A stretch of DNA of 64,000 bases from assembly GCF_022899245.1 (NCBI RefSeq), contig NZ_JALJAZ010000001.1, positions 1,957,001-2,021,000 on the forward strand. Direction: 5' to 3'. Of this stretch, positions 28,018 to 38,362 are shown one piece after another. Within the stretch, counting starts at the first letter, position 1, and every line of letters begins with the position of its first letter. The notes below the pieces were generated by a model. The model was not told the origin of the DNA and did not search any database. It saw nothing but the letters and a program-made list of their open reading frames with translations. This stretch comes from Falsirhodobacter halotolerans. Its GTDB lineage: Bacteria > Pseudomonadota > Alphaproteobacteria > Rhodobacterales > Rhodobacteraceae. The position numbers were made by a program, and so were the translations under genes.

Positions 28018-28048
28018 CAAAAGCGGACCGCGATGGCCCGCTTTTCGT
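28018..28048 (-). terminator. Probable terminator of tRNA-Leu
   Basis: An AAAAGCGG-A-CC / GG-C-CCGCTTTT stem with one mismatch and T-runs on both sides lies directly after the tRNA-Leu 3' end. It should end tRNA transcription before the holin promoter region. Confidence 0.65.
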
Positions 28049-28052
28049 AAAA

Positions 28053-28139
28053 TGGTGCGGTCGAGAGGACTCGAACCTCCACGGGAGTTACCCCACAGCG
28101 ACCTCAACGCTGCGCGTCTACCAATTCCGCCACGACCGC
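28053..28139 (-). tRNA. tRNA-Leu (GAG)
   Basis: An 87-base class II tRNA. Acceptor GCGGTCG pairs with CGACCGC, the D-loop has the Leu-type TTGGTAGACGC, the anticodon loop is TTGAGGT with GAG, a long variable arm follows (TGTGGGGTAACTCCCGT), the discriminator is A and CCA is encoded. Confidence 0.96.
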
Positions 28140-28274
28140 ATATCCTGACTTGGTAGCGGGCTTGTAGCCGAGGCCGATCATGATGAAAAGCGGATTTTTA
28201 CGCCCCCCGCACGATTGTATATGACCGCCGTTTCGCCCATGTGTGGGAACAGCGAACGGATATGAGCGACCCTT

Positions 28275-28931
28275 ATGGAATGGACCCATCTTCCCGGCCG
28301 GGCGGATTATGCGGCAACCCTTGCCGCGATGGAGGAACGGGTCGCCCGCATCGCCGCCGGTGACGCACCCGAGGCGGTCTGGCTCTTGGAGCATCCGCCC
28401 CTCTATACCGCCGGCACCTCGGCCGACCCCCAGGATCTTGTGGCCCCCGACCGTTTCCCCGTCTTCGCGGCCGGGCGTGGCGGGCAATACACCTATCACG
28501 GGCCGGGGCAGAGGGTCGCCTATGTGATGCTGGATCTGGGCGCCCGCGGACGCGACGTGCGCAAATTCGTCTGCGCGCTGGAGGGCTGGGTCATCGCCAC
28601 CCTCGCCGAATTCGGTGTGCGGGGCGAACGGCGCGAGGGGCGCGTCGGCGTCTGGGTCGCCCGCCCCGATCTTCCCCCGACCGCGACCGGCGCCGTGCGC
28701 GAAGACAAGATCGCGGCCATCGGCGTCAAGCTGCGCCGCTGGATCAGCTTTCACGGCATCTCCATCAATGTCGAACCCGATCTGGCCCATTTCGACGGCA
28801 TCGTGCCCTGCGGCATTCGCGATCACGGCGTCACGAGCCTTGTCGATCTGGGCCTGCCGGTCACCATGGCGGATGTGGATGCGGCCCTGATGGCCACCTT
28901 TCCCGATCATTTTCCGAAGGCCGCGCGATGA
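28275..28931 (+). CDS. lipB: Lipoyl(octanoyl) transferase
   Basis: Transfers octanoate from acyl carrier protein to the lipoyl domains of 2-oxoacid dehydrogenases and the glycine cleavage H protein. It has 218 residues. Family motifs are [56 protein letters not shown] (catalytic lysine) and [14 protein letters not shown] with the acyl-thioester cysteine. The end overlaps the following membrane protein gene as ATGA. It supplies the cofactor used by the complexes that contain LpdA at the left edge of the window. Confidence 0.96.
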   Translation: MEWTHLPGRADYAATLAAMEERVARIAAGDAPEAVWLLEHPPLYTAGTSADPQDLVAPDRFPVFAAGRGGQYTYHGPGQRVAYVMLDLGARGRDVRKFVCALEGWVIATLAEFGVRGERREGRVGVWVARPDLPPTATGAVREDKIAAIGVKLRRWISFHGISINVEPDLAHFDGIVPCGIRDHGVTSLVDLGLPVTMADVDAALMATFPDHFPKAAR

Positions 28932-30130
28932 CCGCCCTGCTGACCACCGATCCCCGGCGAATCGCCCTTGCTCATACCGCGCTGGCGTTGGTGGCGGGCG
29001 CGCTGGCCTTGGCGGCGGTCCTGATCCTGCGCGCCACCCCGACCCTTGCCGATGCGCTGAGCCTGGCCCATGGCGCAATCCTGACCGTATTCGTGACGTT
29101 GCCGGTTCTGTTCTGCGGGCTGGGCCTCTGGCGCATGGCGGTGATGATCGGCGCGCCGGGCCTCGCCTATCCCCGCGCCGCCAATCTTGGGGCATGGCTG
29201 CATGGCGCAAGCCTGCCCACCGGGGCCGCATCACTTCTGCTGGCGGACGCGCGGCTCGCGCTTGCGGCGTTGGCGTTGATGGCGACCTGCCTGATGATCG
29301 GCGCGTTCAACGCGATCGCGACCTTCCTCAATATGCGCGCGCCGGGCGTGACGCTGGCAAAGGCCGCACCCCTCGCTTGGGCCACTTCGCTGACCGGGAT
29401 GGTGATCCTGACGGCCCTGCCAGTGATGATGGCCGCCGCCATGGATCCCGTTCCCAGCCTTCCCGCCCTGCGCGACATAGTCTGGGTCACCGGGCAGCCG
29501 CATCTGACGGCGCTGTGTCTTCTGACGCTGGGCGTGGCGTCCAGCCTGCTGCCCCCCCCTCGTCGCAGGGCGCTGGCGCAGGGCAGCCTCGGGATGATCG
29601 CGGCACTGGGACTTGTCTTGTGGTTGCAGCAGGTGCTGAACACCGGGCCGATGCCCGATGCACAGGCCATGTTCCGCCTTACCATCCTGATCGCTGCCCC
29701 CTTCGCGCTGCTGTTCGCCGGCGCGGGCTGGGGGTTGCCGCGCGGCCCGCAGGCCGTCTGGATCATCGGGATGATCGCCGCCACCGCCGCCGGCCTTCTT
29801 CCCTTGGCCGAGGATATGACCGCCCGCCTTCATGGGATCCTCGGCCTCGCCTCGGTCTTTGCGACCTTCGGGGCGACGATGCTGTGGTTTCCTGCGCTGA
29901 CCGGACGGCACCTGCCGCCCCGCATGGCATATGGGCAGGCCGTGGCAATGGTCGCGGGGGGGCTTCTGACGCTCCTTCCCGCCGCGCAGCCCATGGCCAC
30001 GATCGGCATGGCGCTGATGACGGGGGCCTTCATGGCCTTTCTCGGCATGGCCGCCTGGGCGTTGGCCTTCGGCCCCCGCGCGCCCACGGAAACGGCGGAG
30101 GCGCGCTCCGCCGCGCCCCAGATCAGCTGA
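28928..30130 (+). CDS. Oxidase subunit I-like membrane protein lacking the binuclear-centre ligands
   Basis: A 400-residue protein with about ten to twelve hydrophobic helices. It aligns by eye with CtaD-type cytochrome c oxidase subunit [22 protein letters not shown] and [15 protein letters not shown] match TM2 and the next loop, and [17 protein letters not shown] is almost identical to the CtaD signature. His48 and His302 fall at the two low-spin heme ligands. The copper-B and high-spin heme positions are changed: the HPEVY motif is QPHLT (Gln190), the HH pair is Gln234-Gln235, and the heme a3 histidine is Arg300. It is about 150 residues shorter than CtaD. Oxygen reduction is therefore unlikely; a one-heme electron carrier, sensor or heme/copper insertion partner is possible. 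It is coupled to lipB by ATGA. Confidence 0.8.
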   Translation: MTALLTTDPRRIALAHTALALVAGALALAAVLILRATPTLADALSLAHGAILTVFVTLPVLFCGLGLWRMAVMIGAPGLAYPRAANLGAWLHGASLPTGAASLLLADARLALAALALMATCLMIGAFNAIATFLNMRAPGVTLAKAAPLAWATSLTGMVILTALPVMMAAAMDPVPSLPALRDIVWVTGQPHLTALCLLTLGVASSLLPPPRRRALAQGSLGMIAALGLVLWLQQVLNTGPMPDAQAMFRLTILIAAPFALLFAGAGWGLPRGPQAVWIIGMIAATAAGLLPLAEDMTARLHGILGLASVFATFGATMLWFPALTGRHLPPRMAYGQAVAMVAGGLLTLLPAAQPMATIGMALMTGAFMAFLGMAAWALAFGPRAPTETAEARSAAPQIS

Positions 30131-30578
30131 GCCGGGCCTTCACCTGCGGCCCCACGGCGGCAAAGTCCATCTGGCCGGTGTAACGCGTCTTCAACTCCGC
30201 CATCACCCGCCCCATGTCCCGAAGCGAGGTTGCGCCCGTGGCGGTCACGGCGGCATCGATCGCCGCCGCCACTTCGTCGGGCGACAGGCGGCGCGGCAGG
30301 AACTCCTCCACCACCTTGATCTCCGACCGCTCCTTCGCGGCCAGCTCGGGCCGCCCGCCCTCGTCATAGACGCGCGCGCTTTCCTGACGCTGCTTCACCA
30401 TCCGCCCCAGCACGGCCAGAATGTCGGCATCCGACACCGCCTCCTGCCCCTCGCCGCGCGCGGCGATGTCGCGGTCCTTGATGGCGGCGTTGATCAGGCG
30501 CAGGGTGGACAGGCGGTCACCATCGCGGGCGCGCATCGCCTCTTTCAGCGCATCTTGCAGTCGGTCGCGGGTGCTCAT
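30123..30578 (-). CDS. GatB/YqeY domain protein
   Basis: A 151-residue soluble helical protein. It opens RDRLQDALKEAMRARDGDRLSTLRLINAAIKDRDI, and the middle has ILAVLGRMVKQRQESARVYDEGGRPELA. The C-terminal half (MGRVMAELKTRYTGQMDFA) corresponds to the tail domain of the GatB amidotransferase subunit. The stand-alone family is suspected to act on tRNA or amidated substrates, but its role is unproven. The ATG at 30576-30578 has AAGGA seven to eight bases upstream. Its end overlaps the convergent oxidase-like gene by eight bases. It diverges from carA. Confidence 0.92.
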   Translation of the reverse strand: MSTRDRLQDALKEAMRARDGDRLSTLRLINAAIKDRDIAARGEGQEAVSDADILAVLGRMVKQRQESARVYDEGGRPELAAKERSEIKVVEEFLPRRLSPDEVAAAIDAAVTATGATSLRDMGRVMAELKTRYTGQMDFAAVGPQVKARLS

Positions 30579-30711
30579 CGGGATCATCCTTGTGTCACAA
30601 GGGCGAATACATATCGCGCCTGCCCAGATGCGGCAAGAATGAACGAACCCGCCTTGACCCTGCCCGTTCGGACGCCTAATTTCCGCCCGTTTATCAAAAA
30701 GGAGTCGCGCC

Positions 30712-31863
30712 ATGGAGCCGCAATCGAAACCCACCGCCTGCCTGGCGCTGGCCGATGGGACGGTCTTCTACGGACGCGGCTTCGGCGCGACCGGGGAAAC
30801 GGTGGCCGAACTGGTGTTCAACACCGCCATGACCGGCTATCAGGAAGTGATGACCGATCCCTCCTATGCAGGTCAGATCGTCACCTTCACCTTCCCCCAT
30901 ATCGGCAATGTCGGCACCACGGCGGAAGACGATGAAACCGCCGATCCCGTCGCGGCGGGCATGGTCGTCAAATGGGACCCGACCGAGCCGTCGAATTGGC
31001 GCGCCACCGAAACGCTGAACGAATGGCTGCGGCTGAAGGGCCGGATCGGCATCGGCGGTCTCGACACCCGCCGCCTGACCCGCGCGATCCGCCAGCAGGG
31101 CGCACCCCATGCGGCCCTTGCGCACGATCCCGACGGCAATTTCGACGTGCCCGCCCTTGTGGCCCGCGCCAAGGCCTGGGCCGGTCTGGTCGGCCTCGAC
31201 CTCGCGCGCGACGTGACCTGCGCGCAATCCTATCGCTGGGATGAAATGCGCTGGGCTTGGCCCGACGGGTTCAAGAAGCGCGAGGGCGAGGGCCTGCGCG
31301 TCGTCGCCATCGATTATGGTGCGAAGCGCAACATCCTGCGCTGCTTGGCCTCGGCCGGTTGCGACGTGACGGTCCTGCCCGCCACGGCCACCGCCGAGGA
31401 GGTGCTGGCCCTGAACCCCGAAGGCGTGTTCCTGTCGAACGGCCCCGGCGATCCGGCGGCCACGGGCGAATATGCCGTCCCGGCGATCAAGGGCATTCTG
31501 GAGCGTGACATTCCGGTCTTCGGCATATGCCTCGGCCACCAAATGCTGGCCCTCGCCCTTGGGGCGCAAACGGTGAAGATGAGCCACGGGCACCACGGCG
31601 CGAACCACCCCGTCAAGGACAATGAGACGGGCAAGGTGGAGATCACGTCGATGAACCACGGTTTCACCGTGGACAGCCAGACCCTGCCCGCCGGCGTTTC
31701 GGAAACCCATGTCAGCTTGTTCGACGGATCCAATTGCGGCATCCGCATGGATGGCCGCCCGGTCTTCTCGGTGCAGTATCACCCCGAGGCGAGCCCCGGC
31801 CCCCAGGACAGCTATCACCTGTTCGAGCGGTTTGCCGAGGCGATGAAGACCCGCCGCGCCTGA
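30712..31863 (+). CDS. carA: Carbamoyl-phosphate synthase small subunit
   Basis: Glutaminase subunit that feeds ammonia to CarB for pyrimidine and arginine synthesis. It is 383 residues. The N-terminal domain begins KPTACLALADGTVFYGRGFG. The class I glutamine amidotransferase domain has the nucleophile in VFGICLGHQMLALALG, and the His-Glu pair in VQYHPEASPGPQDS. The ATG at 30712 follows AAAAAGGAG. carB is not adjacent; the next gene is a glycosyltransferase 73 bases on, so the two subunits are encoded apart, as is usual in this family of bacteria. Confidence 0.97.
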   Translation: MEPQSKPTACLALADGTVFYGRGFGATGETVAELVFNTAMTGYQEVMTDPSYAGQIVTFTFPHIGNVGTTAEDDETADPVAAGMVVKWDPTEPSNWRATETLNEWLRLKGRIGIGGLDTRRLTRAIRQQGAPHAALAHDPDGNFDVPALVARAKAWAGLVGLDLARDVTCAQSYRWDEMRWAWPDGFKKREGEGLRVVAIDYGAKRNILRCLASAGCDVTVLPATATAEEVLALNPEGVFLSNGPGDPAATGEYAVPAIKGILERDIPVFGICLGHQMLALALGAQTVKMSHGHHGANHPVKDNETGKVEITSMNHGFTVDSQTLPAGVSETHVSLFDGSNCGIRMDGRPVFSVQYHPEASPGPQDSYHLFERFAEAMKTRRA

Positions 31864-31936
31864 CGGGCCCGGGCGCGCGTTAACCATAGGTTAACCGTTT
31901 CACGACAGGATCGGTCGGGTCACTCAAAGGCCCGAC

Positions 31937-33784
31937 ATGTCCGCCCAAACCCTCCTGTTTCCCGGTCGAAAATCGGAAAACCCCGTTCCGCGGATGCGTG
32001 TGCAGGTGGCGGACACGCTGCGGCAGGGCGGGGCCTTGGATGACGACGGCGTCGCGGCCGCCCGTGCATTCGCCGCCGAACGTGAGGTGACGTTCCCCCG
32101 CGCGGTCGTCGCCCTGCGGCTTGTGGCGGATGACACGCTCTATCCCCTTCTCGCACAGCATTACGGCGTGCGCCGGATCGATCCGGTCGCACATCCGGTG
32201 GACCCGCGCCTGACCGACCGTCTGGGCCTCGATCTGTGCCTGCAGGAGGGCATCATCCCGTGGCGCGACACGGGGGGAATGACGATCATCCTCGCGCCCC
32301 TGCCCGAGGTGTATGACCGCCTTCGCCCCCAGCTTCAGGCCTGTTTCGGCCCCACCGTCTTCGCCCTTGCCCCCGAACGGGCGATCACCATGGCCCTGTT
32401 GGAGGCGCGCGGCCCGATCCTTGCCACCCGCGCGCAATCCCTGACGCCCGACCTCTACAGCTGCCGCCACTGGAACAGCTCGGCCGTGCAGGAGCCGGTG
32501 CTGCTGGCGCTGATCCTGCTGGTGGGGTTCACCATCCTGTGGCCCGGCGCGGTGCTGGCGGCGGCGACGATCTGGGCCATCATGTCGCTGATCCTGTGCA
32601 TGGCGCTCAAGGCCGCCGCCGCCATCGCCGCCCATCGCCAGGCCCTGCCTGCGCCGCCGCCGCCTCTCATCGCCCGCCTGCCCGACGTGTCGATCATCGT
32701 CGCCCTTTATCGCGAGGCCGACATCGCCGAACGTCTGGTCGAACGTCTGTCCCGACTGGATTACCCCCGCGACAAGCTGGAAATACTTCTGGCGATCGAG
32801 GAGCGGGACACCCTGACCCGCGATGCGCTGGAACGGGCCGCCCTGCCGGAATGGATGCGGCTGGCCATCGTCCCGCATGGCAAGCTCAAGACCAAGCCGC
32901 GCGCCCTGAACCACGCCCTCGGCCTTTGCCGCGGGTCGATCATCGGCATCTTCGACGCCGAGGATGCGCCCGCCCCCGACCAGATCCGCCGCATGGTGGA
33001 CCGGTTCCACGCCACCCCCGCCGAGGTGGCCTGCCTGCAAGGGGTGCTCGATTACTACAACCCCCGCACCAACTGGATCGCGCGCTGCTTCACCATCGAA
33101 TACGCCACGCTGTTCCGCATCATTCTGCCGGGCATCCAGCGCATGGGCCTTGCCATCCCCCTGGGCGGCACGACCCTCTATGTCCGGCGCGAGGCGTTGG
33201 AGAAGGTGGGCGCATGGGACGCCCACAACGTGACCGAGGATGCCGATCTGGGCCTGCGCCTCGCCCGCTTCGGCTACCGGACCGAGGTTGTGAACACCGT
33301 CACGCATGAAGAAGCGAACTGCATGCCGGTGGCATGGGTCAAGCAACGCTCGCGCTGGCAGAAGGGCTACATGATGACGTGGTTCGTGCATATGCGCGCC
33401 CCCATGCGTCTGCGGGCCGAAATCGGGGCGCGGGCGTTCTGGGGCTTTCAGATCATGTTCTTCTGCGCCCTGTCGCAGGCCATCCTCGCCCCGGTCCTGT
33501 GGTCCTATTGGCTGCTGGCGCTCGGCTGGTCGCATCCCGTCACCAACGCGCTGCCCACATGGACGGTCATCGCCCTTGTGGCCATGTTCCTGATGACCGA
33601 AGCGATCAACATCACCATCGGCATCCTCGCCATCCGCAAGACCGGACATCGGATGAACCCGCTTTGGGTGCCGACGCTGATCTTCTATTTCCCGCTGGCG
33701 ACCTTATCGGTTTACAAGGCCTTGTGGGAAATGGTCCGCGCCCCGTTCTATTGGGACAAGACCACCCACGGCCATTTCGGCTAG
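31937..33784 (+). CDS. GT2 glycosyltransferase with GspE-type N-terminal domain
   Basis: A 615-residue membrane enzyme. Residues 20-160 form a MshEN/GspE-N-like domain (TFPRAVVALRLVADDTLYPLL, then LGLDLCLQEGIIPWRD). A hairpin of membrane helices (about 188-222) follows. The catalytic GT-A domain has VSIIVALYREADI, the metal site FDAEDAP, TEDADLGLRL and the processive QRSRWQKG (QxxRW). Four or five membrane helices close the protein. This layout matches XagB-like or BcsA-related enzymes that make and export a linear polysaccharide, but no partner genes are present. It is separated from carA by 73 bases with no visible terminator. Confidence 0.88.
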   Translation: MSAQTLLFPGRKSENPVPRMRVQVADTLRQGGALDDDGVAAARAFAAEREVTFPRAVVALRLVADDTLYPLLAQHYGVRRIDPVAHPVDPRLTDRLGLDLCLQEGIIPWRDTGGMTIILAPLPEVYDRLRPQLQACFGPTVFALAPERAITMALLEARGPILATRAQSLTPDLYSCRHWNSSAVQEPVLLALILLVGFTILWPGAVLAAATIWAIMSLILCMALKAAAAIAAHRQALPAPPPPLIARLPDVSIIVALYREADIAERLVERLSRLDYPRDKLEILLAIEERDTLTRDALERAALPEWMRLAIVPHGKLKTKPRALNHALGLCRGSIIGIFDAEDAPAPDQIRRMVDRFHATPAEVACLQGVLDYYNPRTNWIARCFTIEYATLFRIILPGIQRMGLAIPLGGTTLYVRREALEKVGAWDAHNVTEDADLGLRLARFGYRTEVVNTVTHEEANCMPVAWVKQRSRWQKGYMMTWFVHMRAPMRLRAEIGARAFWGFQIMFFCALSQAILAPVLWSYWLLALGWSHPVTNALPTWTVIALVAMFLMTEAINITIGILAIRKTGHRMNPLWVPTLIFYFPLATLSVYKALWEMVRAPFYWDKTTHGHFG

Positions 33785-34416
33785 CGCAGGCGCAATTCCC
33801 CCGCATCCACCAGAAGCCGCGTCTCGAACGCGCGGCTGATATGGCGGCGCAAGGCCTCGTCCGCCGCGTCCCCGTCCCGCGCCTCGATCGCAGAGACGAT
33901 GGCATCATGTTCGGCCATCGCCGCGCCGTCGCGGCCCTCGGCGGCCAGCGATGTTCCGGCCATCAGCGCCATCGACCGCTGCAACAGCCCCAGCTGCTGC
34001 ACCAGAAACCGGTTGTGCGAGGCCAGATGAATCTGCTTGTGAAACCGCCGGTTGGCACGCGAAAGCTTTTGCGGATCGGCCCCCAGCAGGTTCTGATCCT
34101 CGTCCACCATCCGGCGCAGCACATGGATTTCCTCGTCCCGCGCGTGGCGGGCGGCCAGCCGGGCGGCCAACCCCTCCAACTCGGACCGCACGGCATAGAA
34201 TTCCGCCAGCTGGTTGTGATCCAATGCCGCCACGATCAGGCTGCGCCCGTCGCGCACGACCATGGATTGCGTCTCCATCCGCTGCAACGCTTCGCGCACG
34301 GGCGTGCGCGAAACGCCCAGCCGGTCGGCCAATTCGGATTCCACCAGCCGGTCCCCCGGCTTGTAGGTCCCGCCCTCGATCGCCTCGATGATCAGCGAAT
34401 AGGCGTCTTTCTGCAT
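33781..34416 (-). CDS. GntR family transcriptional regulator (FadR/FCD subgroup)
   Basis: A 211-residue regulator. The winged helix covers residues 1-70 (GDRLVESELADRLGVSRTPVREALQRME). An all-helical FCD ligand domain follows, with the metal/ligand histidines in ANRRFHKQIHLASHNRFL and AEHDAIVSAIEARD. Such proteins usually repress catabolic or transport operons and respond to small carboxylates. The ATG at 34416 has AAGGGACGGCC upstream. It converges on the glycosyltransferase gene with a four-base overlap and diverges from the HAD phosphatase. Its target is not evident. Confidence 0.92.
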   Translation of the reverse strand: MQKDAYSLIIEAIEGGTYKPGDRLVESELADRLGVSRTPVREALQRMETQSMVVRDGRSLIVAALDHNQLAEFYAVRSELEGLAARLAARHARDEEIHVLRRMVDEDQNLLGADPQKLSRANRRFHKQIHLASHNRFLVQQLGLLQRSMALMAGTSLAAEGRDGAAMAEHDAIVSAIEARDGDAADEALRRHISRAFETRLLVDAGELRLR

Positions 34417-34452
34417 GGCCGTCCCTTTTCGTAGCGCGCGCGCCAAGATAAC

Positions 34453-35109
34453 ATGGCCCCCATGGATTCCAATGACTTCCGGCACGTTCGCGCGTGGGTG
34501 TTCGATCTGGACAACACGCTCTATCCCCCTTCGGCCCGCCTGTTCGACCAGATCGAGGTGCGGATGACCGATTACGTCATGCGCACCCTGTCCGTCACAC
34601 GGGCCGAGGCGGACCACCTGCGCGCGACCTACTGGAAGCTGCACGGCACCACATTGGCGGGGCTGATGACCGAACACGGGGTCGATCCAGTGCCCTATCT
34701 GGTGGACGTGCACGACATCACGCTCGATCATCTGACGCGGGACGCACCGCTCGCCGATCGCATCGCCCGGCTGCCGGGACGCCGGATCGTTTACACCAAC
34801 GGCTCCGCCCCCTATGCCGAACGGGTGCTGACGGCGCGCGGCCTGTCGGGCCTGTTCGACGGCATCTTCGGTGTGGAGCACGGCGATTATCGCCCCAAAC
34901 CCGACCGCAAGGCGTTCGAGACGGTCTTCGCCAAGGCGGGGATCAATCCGCGCGAAGGGGCCATGTTCGAGGATGACCCCCGCAACCTGATCGCGCCCCA
35001 CGCCATGGGTATGCGCACGGTCCATGTCGCTGGATTGCCCGCCCCCGCACCCCATATCCATCATCACACCGACGATCTGGCCGGATTTCTGGCGCGTATA
35101 GTGGATTAG
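34453..35109 (+). CDS. HAD-family pyrimidine 5'-nucleotidase
   Basis: A 218-residue haloacid dehalogenase-like phosphatase, subfamily IA, of the Sdt1/pyrimidine nucleotidase type. Motif I is VFDLDNTLYPP, motif II IVYTNGSAPYAERVL, motif III with lysine DYRPKPDRKAFETV and motif IV MFEDDPRNLIAPHAMGM. It should hydrolyse UMP/CMP-like nucleotides in the cytoplasm. Two ATGs (34453 and 34462) are possible. A run of histidines near the end (PHIHHHTDD) is unusual but lies outside the catalytic core. The next gene starts four bases after the stop. Confidence 0.9.
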   Translation: MAPMDSNDFRHVRAWVFDLDNTLYPPSARLFDQIEVRMTDYVMRTLSVTRAEADHLRATYWKLHGTTLAGLMTEHGVDPVPYLVDVHDITLDHLTRDAPLADRIARLPGRRIVYTNGSAPYAERVLTARGLSGLFDGIFGVEHGDYRPKPDRKAFETVFAKAGINPREGAMFEDDPRNLIAPHAMGMRTVHVAGLPAPAPHIHHHTDDLAGFLARIVD

Positions 35110-35112
35110 GGC

Positions 35113-36279
35113 ATGGATACCGACATTCTGATCTCCGGCGGGGGCATTGCCGGTCTGACGGCGGCGGCGGCGTTCGGGACCGCCGGCTACCGCGTGATCT
35201 GCGTCGATCCCGCCACCCCGGCCGAGGCCGATCAACGCTCCACCGCCTTTCTTCAGCCCGCCATCGGCGTACTGGACGCGGCGGGCCTGTGGGACGACTT
35301 GCGCCCCCACGCGGCCCCCCTTCAGGTGATGCAGATCGTGGACAGCGGCCGTTCGGGCGCGGCCCCCCGCACCACCGCGCGATTCGATGCGGTGGACATA
35401 TCGGACCACCCCTTCGGCTGGAACATCCCGAACCAGACCCTGCGGCAGGTCATGGCCGCCCGCGTGGCGGACCTGCCCACCGTGACCCACATCACCGGCA
35501 CCGCGACCGACCGCCTGATGACCCGCCAATCCGAAGCGAAGGTCACCCTGACCGACGGCACCCGCATCCGCGCCCGTCTGGTCATCGCGGCGGACGGACG
35601 CGATAGCCCCATGCGCCCCGCGGCGGGGATTGGCACCCGCACCACCCGCTTCGGCCAGCGCGCGCTGGTCTTCACCGTCACCCATCCCATCCCGCATGAC
35701 AACATCTCGACCGAGGTGCATCGGTCGGGCGGCCCGTTCACCCTCGTGCCCCTGCCCGACCGGGGTGGCCAGCCCTGCTCGGCCGTCGTGTGGATGGAGG
35801 CGGGGCCGACCGCCGAACGCCTCCGCGCCCTGCCGCAAGCCGAATTCGAGGCGGCGATCACCGACCGGTCCGCCGGACTCCTCGGGGCGCTGACGCTTGC
35901 CAGCCCCATCGGCAGCTTTCCCATCATCGCCCAGATGGCCGACCGCATGGGCGCCGAACGGCTGGTCCTGATGGCCGAAGCGGCGCATGTCCTGCCCCCC
36001 ATCGGCGCGCAGGGCCTCAACACATCGCTTGCCGATCTGGCGGCGCTGCTGGATTTGGCCGACCCCGCCACCTTGGGCGACGCCGCCATGATCGAGGCCT
36101 ATCACCGCCGCCGCCATGCGGATGCCAAGGCACGGATGATGGGCGTGGGGCTTTTGAACCGCGCCTCCATGACAGGCCTTCCGCCGCTTCAGGACCTGCG
36201 GGCCACCCTGCTGGCACAGATGCACGGCATAGCGCCCCTGCGCCGCAGCCTGATGCGGATGGGCCTGGGTGTCAGATAG
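35113..36279 (+). CDS. UbiH/COQ6-family FAD monooxygenase
   Basis: A 388-residue flavoprotein hydroxylase. The N-terminal dinucleotide motif is DILISGGGIAGLTAA. A DG-type second motif is seen at LVIAADGRDSPMRPAAGI, and the FAD-ribose GD-like motif region is MAEAAHVLPPIGAQGLNTSLADL, the UbiH signature apart from GD being replaced by EA. The family hydroxylates the ubiquinone ring; whether this copy acts on ubiquinone precursors cannot be told from sequence. It is tightly linked to the HAD gene upstream and converges with an Lrp-type regulator with an eight-base overlap. Confidence 0.88.
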   Translation: MDTDILISGGGIAGLTAAAAFGTAGYRVICVDPATPAEADQRSTAFLQPAIGVLDAAGLWDDLRPHAAPLQVMQIVDSGRSGAAPRTTARFDAVDISDHPFGWNIPNQTLRQVMAARVADLPTVTHITGTATDRLMTRQSEAKVTLTDGTRIRARLVIAADGRDSPMRPAAGIGTRTTRFGQRALVFTVTHPIPHDNISTEVHRSGGPFTLVPLPDRGGQPCSAVVWMEAGPTAERLRALPQAEFEAAITDRSAGLLGALTLASPIGSFPIIAQMADRMGAERLVLMAEAAHVLPPIGAQGLNTSLADLAALLDLADPATLGDAAMIEAYHRRRHADAKARMMGVGLLNRASMTGLPPLQDLRATLLAQMHGIAPLRRSLMRMGLGVR

Positions 36280-36727
36280 GACCGATCCGCCGCTCCTCGG
36301 ACAAGAGCACGTTCGCCTCCACCTGCCCCACGCCGGGGAGGGTCATGATCCGCCGCCGCAGCACCCGCTCGAAATCCGCGATGTCCCGCGCCACCACCCG
36401 CAGGCGATAGTCGAAAAGCCCAAGGACGTGCTGGACGATCTGCACCTCGGGGATGGCCGACACCGCGCGCTCGAAATCCTCCAGCCCCACGCGGCCCTTG
36501 GCGGCCAGCTTGATGCCCAGAAACACCGTCACGCCGAACCCCAAGGCCTCGCGGTTGACGATCACGCGGCGTCCCGCGATGATCCCCGCCTCCTCCAGCC
36601 GCTTGATCCGCCGCCATGTCGCGGGCTGCGACAATTCCACCCGACGGCCCAATGCCCCCGCCGACAGCGTGGCATCGCCGGCCAGCGCGCGCAGGATCGC
36701 GCGGTCCGTGTCGTCCAGATCGGTCAT
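36272..36727 (-). CDS. Lrp/AsnC family regulator 1
   Basis: A 151-residue regulator with an N-terminal HTH (LDDTDRAILRALAGDATLSAGALGRRVELSQPATWRRIKRLEEAG) and a C-terminal RAM ligand-binding domain (IVQHVLGLFDYRLRVVARD, TLPGVGQVEANVLLSE). The ATG overlaps the stop of regulator 2 as ATGA, so the two are co-translated. Two paralogues in one operon could form mixed oligomers. The pair diverges from ilvC. Confidence 0.92.
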   Translation of the reverse strand: MTDLDDTDRAILRALAGDATLSAGALGRRVELSQPATWRRIKRLEEAGIIAGRRVIVNREALGFGVTVFLGIKLAAKGRVGLEDFERAVSAIPEVQIVQHVLGLFDYRLRVVARDIADFERVLRRRIMTLPGVGQVEANVLLSEERRIGPI

Positions 36728-37179
36728 ACCGGCAAAGCCTCCGCATCCTTCAGGGTGGAGATCAGCATCAGCGCCTCGATATCGGCGATATGCGGCAGGG
36801 TCAGGATGCGGTCGCGATAGATTTCCTGATAATGCGCCATGTCGCGGGCAATGACGATCAGGCGCAGGTCCACACGGCCCAGAAACGTCTCGATCGCCAG
36901 CACCTCCGGCACCGACCGCGCGGCGGTGATGAAATCGTCAAAGGCGCGCGGCGCGGTCTTGTCCAGCGTGAAGCGCAGGGCGACCTCCACCTCATACCCC
37001 ATGGCGCGCCAGTCGATCACCGCCTCCTGCGCGCGGATGATCCCCTGTTCCGTCATCCGTTCCAGCCGCCGCCACGCGGTCGCCGCCGCCACCCCGGCAC
37101 GGTCGGCAATTTCGGCCGTGCTGGCCGAGGGATCGGCCAGAAGATGACGCAGCAGACGCCGATCCGTATCGTCAAGCAT
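36724..37179 (-). CDS. Lrp/AsnC family regulator 2
   Basis: A 151-residue paralogue of regulator 1 with the same HTH (AEIADRAGVAAATAWRRLERMTEQG) and RAM layout (AIETFLGRVDLRLIVIARD, TLPHIADIEALMLIST). I use the ATG at 37177-37179 (LDDTDRRLL), which lines up with the start of regulator 1; the frame stays open six codons further up. It is divergent from ilvC across 127 AT-richer bases and is a plausible regulator of branched-chain amino acid synthesis, though that is inference from position. Confidence 0.92.
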   Translation of the reverse strand: MLDDTDRRLLRHLLADPSASTAEIADRAGVAAATAWRRLERMTEQGIIRAQEAVIDWRAMGYEVEVALRFTLDKTAPRAFDDFITAARSVPEVLAIETFLGRVDLRLIVIARDMAHYQEIYRDRILTLPHIADIEALMLISTLKDAEALPV

Positions 37180-37276
37180 GGTTTGTCCGCAAATCAATCA
37201 AAGAACGTATGATATTTTTACATTTGCGCATATTTCTGCGCCCTGAACAATATGAAACCCGCCGCATCCCCCGTAA

Positions 37277-38329
<1,053 letters not shown>

Positions 38330-38332
38330 TGA

Positions 38333-38362
38333 CAAAAGGGCGCCCCGCGGGGCGCCCTTTTC
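38333..38362 (+). terminator. Rho-independent terminator after ilvC
   Basis: A long perfect stem (AAAAGGGCGCCCC with its complement GGGGCGCCCTTTT) directly after the ilvC stop. T- and A-runs on both arms make it effective in either direction, so it may also end the leftward glmM transcript. Confidence 0.93.
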
